From NCBI GenBank assembly GCA_033782935.1, contig JAWQEG010002468.1:62001-126000 (forward strand): a stretch of 64,000 bases of DNA. The letters run 5' to 3'. A program made the position numbers and the translations under genes. Under the pieces are notes generated by a model. That model was not told where the DNA came from. It saw nothing but the letters and a program-made list of their open reading frames with translations, and did no database searches. The number at the start of each line of letters is the position of its first letter. Position 1 is the stretch's first letter. Below are positions 58,201 to 64,000 of this stretch, one piece after another. The DNA comes from Petrolisthes cinctipes. Its lineage: Eukaryota > Arthropoda > Malacostraca > Decapoda > Porcellanidae.

Positions 58201-60904
58201 CCCTACTCATTTCCTCTTTAAACACTCCACTCACATCATACACTTCCTCCATTTGTTCCAAGTCAAACCTTCCTAGTCATCTCTCAACTACTCTCCTATA
58301 TTCCTCCCTACATTCCTCCTCCTGCAACCTTTCCATCCTCCTCATCACTCATCCTCCCTCTCGCCCTACTCTAGCTCTCTTCATCCACTTCATTTGTGTC
58401 TTATTTTCGCTATTACGAAACATTTGAAACATTTATTTATAGCTATTAGTTATACAAAATACAGAAATATATAAATACAGAAATACATAAATATAGAGAA
58501 CTTTTAATATGTATAACTAAAGCTAGCCCATATAAAGCAATGCTTTTCAGGCAGTGGTCAGACCCCCCCCCCCCCAATCCCCTTGTATACCCTAGCATCT
58601 AGCACTAATCTCCTCATCCATTCGTCCACACAAACATAGTCAATCAGCATCTTCCTTTCCATTATCTCACCCTCCCTCCTCCATTCCACTCTCCATGTGT
58701 ACCTGTGTATCGTTCTGTGCTGGAAGAAGGTGTTGGCGACCATCAGCCTCCTCCCAACAAACACGTCCACAGTGCACTGCCATTCCCATCCACCTCTGAG
58801 TGCACACCCCACCACCCCATCTACTTTTCTACCCCCTACCTTCCCATTCATATCCCCAATCAGAAACACTCTTTCATTCTTATTAAACCTTTGCAGGCAT
58901 GCCTCAACACTCATCCAAAATTCCTCTTTCACTCAATCCTCTATATCTTTTGTCGGTGCATGCACACATACGTACTCCCACTTTCATACTCACCCACACA
59001 ATCCTCGACCCCACGGACCCATACTCCCTTACCTACTCCTTTCAATTTATTACGTACGAACAGTCACACACCTTTTTTTTCTCTCATTTTCATTCACTCC
59101 AGCACACACCCCCATTCCACATTCCCACTCTTTCACACATGTTCCCCTCATTTTGGTTTCCGTCATGGTGATATAATGAGAGTAATGATACACAAGGCAT
59201 GTCCATGTTATCTTCTATGCCAAAATGTTACTAGTACCTAGAAAAGCTTTGGCTCTGTTCAGAAACATGTAAACTGAATGTTGAAAATTTAAATAGCTTG
59301 CAGAAAAGTTGTGTACAAGCTGTGCAGTAGTGTATACAATAAATTCATACAAATAATACAGTTGCCAACCCAAGTTTAGTTTGTCTCTTGACCTAGTGTA
59401 CAGTAACCAGTTACTGTAATGCCCAAGAAGAGATTGCAACCAGATACTCTGATGTATGGCAATATCTGGCAGCTGCTCCCTAGTAAACACTCATATTTTA
59501 TCAGAACCTACAGCCTTTGTAAGGATGGATATGTTTGGCTTAAGCCATACCACTAGAATGCTTCTGTGTGCTATCCAATCATATACAGTATCATTTAACA
59601 CTGTAGAATTCCAGAGAGCGTTTAATTACCTAACCTCTCATATTTACCCTTTTTATTTAGGAAATGGAAGGTTTGCACTTTATAGATATTGATATTGATA
59701 AACTAAATTAAACTATTTGCCTCAGACAGATTGAATTCCTCGGCTTCAAAGGACAAAGTCATTTGAAACTAACCCCTGAATCACTCTTCTGTGTGCTAAA
59801 ATAATATTGCGAAATATTTGGCACTTAGTGCTAATTGTTACTCATATTATACCAGTAATTAGATCATGTTTATTTTGTAGGCTACTCAAACATCCTTTGA
59901 ATATCTTGCTTTGTGCTATGTAGTTAATATTTAGTAGTAGACAAGGGATGTAACAATTGTTTCAGCACTTAATGCTTCAGCCAACATATCCATCTTTACA
60001 AAGCTTGTAAGTTCTGAGTGATCCATTAATAAAATACAAGTGTTTACTAGGGAGCAGCTTGCCATATGCCAGCATATTTGGTTGCAACTTTTTCTTGAGC
60101 AAATGTACTTCTAAATGGACAAATGAATGTGAACCCCTTTGGTCGTAAGTGTGCATGATCACAAAGAAAATGTCTATCCCCTCTTTTGTCTGTTGATGAA
60201 TTCTGAGACCCATCCCTATATGATGTGTGCAGTACCTAAGGGTTTTGGCACCCCTTCTGACCCGAGCTGTTCCTTTTCCTTTCTTCTGCAATGCTACCTG
60301 TCCTCTGTCCTTCCTTTTCCTTTTTGTTGGCTGTCCCTTTTCTCTGTCTCCTTTTTTGTGGCTACATAGTCTTTCTGGCAAAGAACAGCCTTCTTTTTTC
60401 TACTTTTCGCTCACTCTGAGATTCATAGTGTTACACTTGCCAAAACTGCATTCACAAATCTATTAATCTTGGGGTAATTTTTTAAACAGAAGGGGCAACT
60501 GCATTTCATTCATAAGACTAAATTGATATGGATTGATAATCAGACTGGAGAAGCATCACAAATTTTGATTGTGACGATACATATACAGAACTGTACCTAG
60601 TTTACTTTTAAGAGGAATTACCTTGTAAACTAGTGATTAAAGCAAACTTGTGTCTGCATCAGAGCATCATGATTCAATACATGTACAGGGGAGTGAGCAG
60701 CTGAAGAGGAGGAGTGTGGAGAGGTGGAGCAGTGTGCCATGTAATGTGACAACAAGCAGTAGGTCCAGCTGTGGTCCCATGATGCCACAGGTGCACCAAG
60801 CAACACCATCCTCTGCACCTCCCATTCGCCGCTCTCTCCCGCCACCTGCTACACCGACATTACCCCATGACAATGCTGCTCTCAATTCAGACCACACCCC
60901 CTAG
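55261..60904 (+). CDS. IRS-type PTB domain adaptor (Dok-like), 3' part, four exons
   Basis: Exons are 55261-55429, 56688-56962, 57274-57450 and 60689-60904, in phase, 278 aa, stop TAG at 60902. The second and third exons encode an IRS-type phosphotyrosine-binding fold: FCVGLSKDTWKRLEMG, VALLLQTGRITLTKSGIKWW, RRYGHDLSCFYFEAGRK, SGEGIFILCTDQGKLIHQK. The RRYG...F.FEAGR...SG.G.F layout is typical of Dok/FRS2 proteins, which dock on activated receptor tyrosine kinases. The tail is Ser/Pro-rich (PPIRRSLPPPATPTLP). The PH domain expected in Dok proteins is not visible upstream, so the 5' end is missing or the protein is PH-less. The third intron holds a deleted retrotransposon and an inverted pair of protein-like segments. 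Confidence 0.8.
56404..56532 (+). mobile_element. 3' fragment of the GATA-tailed retrotransposon
   Basis: GACCTGGAGACCCTTACTGT, then TTTGGGGAGAGTTCCTGGAG and TCAGAGCTATAGATAT, match the terminal part of subfamily B (compare 11880-11980). The tail is reduced to one or two tetramers. It lies in intron 1 of the PTB adaptor gene. Confidence 0.75.
57591..59176 (-). mobile_element. Non-LTR retrotransposon with endonuclease but deleted reverse transcriptase (subfamily A)
   Basis: Minus strand: from about 59176 to 58558 lies an APE-type endonuclease with VFLIGDMNGKVGGRKVDGVV, ANTFFQHRTIHRYTW and MLIDYVCVDEWMRR. Then 58173-57802 gives the linker before RT (KGTAWWNEEVKQAFEEKKK, KWRECKKLFWKEVKKVR). At 57805 it jumps directly to the C-terminal GRGRPRVRWKDGVERYM and the GATA tail (57591-57605). 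The whole RT catalytic core is absent. About 160 bp of AT-rich sequence interrupts it at 58400-58560. It complements the copy at 22631-24178, which has RT but no endonuclease. Confidence 0.9.
59434..59545 (+). other. Protein-like segment, arm 1 of an inverted pair
   Basis: The plus strand is open for LQPDTLMYGNIWQLLPSKHS, then YFIRTYSLCKDGYVWLKP. The minus strand at 60088-59970 encodes the related LQPNMLAYGKLLPSKHLYF, then LRTYKLCKDGYVG. Differences include whole-codon insertions or deletions, as in coding sequence. I do not recognise the protein. It lies in the last intron of the PTB adaptor gene. Confidence 0.45.
59970..60381 (-). other. Protein-like segment, arm 2 of an inverted pair, with longer ORF
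   Basis: A minus-strand ORF from 60381 to 59977 (134 aa) starts with a Lys/Arg-rich stretch and then reads GSHSFVHLEVHLLKKKLQPN, LLPSKHLYFINGSLRTYKLC and KDGYVG before a stop. Only the last 40 codons or so are shared with arm 1. It may be a remnant of a transposon gene or a duplicated exon; function unknown. Confidence 0.35.
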
Positions 60905-61577
60905 CTAACCACTGTCATCATTTTTCACCACATATGGACTTTTTGTCGTTCTTCAATGCAGTCTGATATCCATTTGTACTCTCTTCATTCTTCACCACAG
61001 CTTCCACACACTGTACTTTCACACATTTTTTTCCTCACACCTTATGATCACACACTATAACCACACATTACTATATATACACATATAAGCTTCAGCTGCC
61101 AGTATCATAGAAAATACAATATACATAACAAAACTACAGCCACAACATAGTAGGTTTTACCATTGTTACAGCCTGATTCATATTACTATACAGTACTGTA
61201 CTGTATATCAAGAGATTTGTGTGGTTAGAGTATTATAATAAATTAAGTTAGAGGTGGGGACAATGTTTTTGCTACCACCATGATTGCTTGGGAAAAGGAA
61301 ATTGCATCTCTATAACCTAACCCTCCCAAGGACAGTAAGGTAAGCCTTACCCTGCCTCAGCATTGTGACCTCAGGTGGACATCTCCCTCATTTTCATTTA
61401 CGACGGGTGAAGTTGATGGGAGGAAGTGTGTGAATTAGATTTATCTTTCCTCCCCATATATATATATATTTTTTAAACCTTTTCACCAATTTCATATTGT
61501 TGTACTAGACAGTTCTGATGGCCCATGTCCCCCCAGTAATGAGCACTGTAGGTTTTACCAGCCACTATTGGCCTGAC

Positions 61578-61645
61578 CGAATAAGGAGGGAGTGTTGGAA
61601 TAGGGAGGACTGGAAACTCTTTGCCATCACCACCCTCTTGTGGGG
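61578..61645 (+). mobile_element. Short fragment of the GATA-tailed retrotransposon
   Basis: GAATAGGGAGGACTGGAAAC followed by CTTGTGGGGAGTTCC matches the AACAGGGAAAACTGGAGAC...GGCAGGAGTTCC end of the copy at 11468-11982. Only about 70 bp remain. Confidence 0.6.
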
Positions 61646-62255
61646 AGTTCCAGTCGAGTGTTTATGTACCGTAATGATTTTACATAAGATTGAAGTATGA
61701 ATAATGTCACTTACTGAGCTATTATAACCTGTGATTCTGTGAATAAATATAATACAGTTAACCCTCTTCAGGTTGTAACAATAAATTCTATAGCCTTTAT
61801 GACTAAATAGAATTTAAGACTTATGGTGATGCCTCAGAGGTGGCACAACCTTAAAAATAATGGTACTGCATCAGTTACCAGACAGAGAAGAATATATTAC
61901 AAACCTAAAATGTACTAACACTATATAAACAGGCCTTAAAGTGTACAGCTCTAACCATCGAGATTTACAGTAGCAAGATAGAGGGAGAGACATGCGTGAA
62001 AATGGGAGTGATTGACCTCCCTCCCTTTGTGCATTTTTCTTTCCCGTGGCTGCTGTAGTACCTACTCCATCCCCTTAGGTGACACCAGCTATACAGTATA
62101 CCTTGGCATTCTTCAGTCACATTTTATAAGCATATCTTCCATTTTTTTTTCAGATACCACACCTCTACTCTGTATAACAGCACTAATATATAGTATGGGT
62201 GTCCAAAACCTGGCCTCTATTCTTCAATGGAATGGCGTGTAATGAATCAGTAAAT

Positions 62256-62435
62256 CCCCTTCCACACAAGAGGCAAAGAGACAGCGGGCAGACACGGTCA
62301 TTTACCAACTTTATGGGTGGTGGCCACAAGTTGCCAATGGCTGCCGGGAACTGCTTGATCCGGTAACACTGGTAAAAAGTGAATTCCACTCAGTTGCCTG
62401 TACCCACCATCTTTTTGCCTCTCGTGTGGAAGGGG
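62256..62435. mobile_element. 180-bp MITE with long inverted ends
   Basis: CCCCTTCCACACAAGAGGCA at 62256 is mirrored by the end at 62435 (minus-strand reading CCCCTTCCACACGAGAGGCA), one mismatch in 20. Similarity goes on for several bases. Flanks TAAAT and CTTAA do not give a clear duplication. Confidence 0.75.
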
Positions 62436-63325
62436 CTTAAGTTAATTACAGTAACCCAGATATTTCTCAACTTCTCCCAAGCTGTTGCTACTCTACCTCT
62501 GCCTGCTCTTTGCACTCCACACTCACTGTCCAAGTTATCTTCCATGTAGCAGAATTGCTTCACCTCTTACTATTCCACTATTCACCTCAATCATCTCCAC
62601 AACCTCATCTCTGTTCCTCCTAGTAAGGGTACAAGTAATTCTTAGTCAAATGCAGTCCACTTCACACCAGTTTTCAAAATGTTTTACAATTTCCTAAATT
62701 ACGGTTGGACATGAGATTTCGTAAAGTTTATATGAAAATAAAAGAAAAAGATAATTATTCTGGAAGTACTGCAATGTATGGTCTACCATGTGACTGTGAC
62801 TGCAAAACAACAAACTTGATAATATTGTAATGCAGTTATGGAGTCTTACATTTTCTATACAGCATGTTGTAAACCCTCAAAAACAACAGCATGTGTAAGC
62901 ATTCTTGTAGCCATTGGTAAATGTACTGCATTATATTTAACTCGGGTTAACTTAAACACTTCACCTCTGTATAACACAATCTTTATTGGCCAATATCAGG
63001 TTGGTGTCAGCCAACATTATAACGGTACAAGCCAAAGAAACTCAAGGTACTTTACTCACATAACCTCAACTCATACATACAACTGTAACAGAAAGTTGAG
63101 AGGCACTGCTCTCCCAACTCATCAGTCCAGCTCTACTAACACAACATAGTACAAGGTCAGGTCAGTCAAGCAGTGATGACAAAAGAAAATTAGCAATATT
63201 GCTAACCAAGAGGGATGTTTCAGGCAAAGAAATTTCTTGTAAGCTTATCTCTATTTGTTCCTATTTAATGAAGACCATACCACAGCTGCACACCTCTGCA
63301 CATAGCTCACCATGCCCAAAATTAT

Positions 63326-64000
<675 letters not shown>

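Larger units (their letters stand above)
60905..63325. other. Space between convergent PTB adaptor and GAPDH genes
   Basis: It should contain both 3' untranslated regions. A minus-strand AATAAA (TTTATT at about 62982-62987) could end GAPDH transcripts. A retrotransposon tail lies at 61578-61645 and a small inverted-repeat element at 62256-62435. No coding sequence is supported. Confidence 0.5.

Noticed and set aside
57539..59241. Plus-strand ORFs up to 184 residues
   Set aside because: Antisense shadows of the endonuclease and linker of the minus-strand element.

Overview
This is a eukaryotic genomic window: genes are split by GT/AG introns, introns and spacers are AT-rich, and mobile DNA is dense. 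The proteins are animal proteins. The telomere-type pentamer TTAGG/CCTAA inside several repeats and the kind of non-LTR retrotransposon present suggest an arthropod, most likely a decapod crustacean. That placement is inference; no database search was possible.

Seven genes can be supported, and exons were assembled by hand from ORFs, splice sites and phase. (1) 3071-4471 (+): last four exons of the AMP-activated kinase alpha subunit, whose kinase domain lies left of the window. (2) 8692-17117 (+): complete dynactin subunit 4, nine exons, 475 aa. (3) 21784-38238 (+): complete DCAF5-type WD-repeat protein, twelve exons, 947 aa. (4) 40523-45924 (-): a five-exon gene of about 603 aa that I do not recognise, with a possible LisH-like start and a coiled coil. 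(5) 46363-49130 (+): Mediator subunit MED10, four exons, 132 aa, head-to-head with gene 4 across 438 bp. (6) 55261-60904 (+): the 3' part of an IRS-type PTB (Dok-like) adaptor. (7) 63326-64000 (-): the 3' part of GAPDH, running off the right edge. These genes do unrelated housekeeping or signalling jobs (energy sensing, dynein cargo motor, ubiquitin ligase receptor, transcription, tyrosine kinase signalling, glycolysis). I see no operon-like logic apart from the divergent gene 4/MED10 pair.

The rest is mainly mobile-element debris. One APE-type non-LTR retrotransposon group with a GATA-repeat 3' tail left fragments at 11.5, 22.6-24.2, 24.9-26.4, 27.8-28.1, 51.1, 56.4, 57.6-59.2 and 61.6 kb. 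Other degraded reverse transcriptase pieces lie at 13.4, 26.4, 34.1 and 42.6-43.4 kb. There are also several non-autonomous DNA transposons. Two related-looking families begin GGTA and make 8-bp target duplications; they are nested in each other in the first introns of DCTN4 and MED10 and carry CCTAA pentamers. Others are a 1044-bp element with a perfect 8-bp duplication and an internal minisatellite, a piggyBac-like TTAA element, a 1041-bp foldback element with a second palindrome inside, and smaller inverted-repeat elements.

The points most worth following are the nested GGTA element families that move telomere-like pentamers, the unrecognised gene 4 with its partly duplicated first coding exon, and an inverted pair of protein-like segments at 59.4 and 60.0 kb. 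I did not find a tRNA, rRNA, CRISPR array or new multi-gene system.
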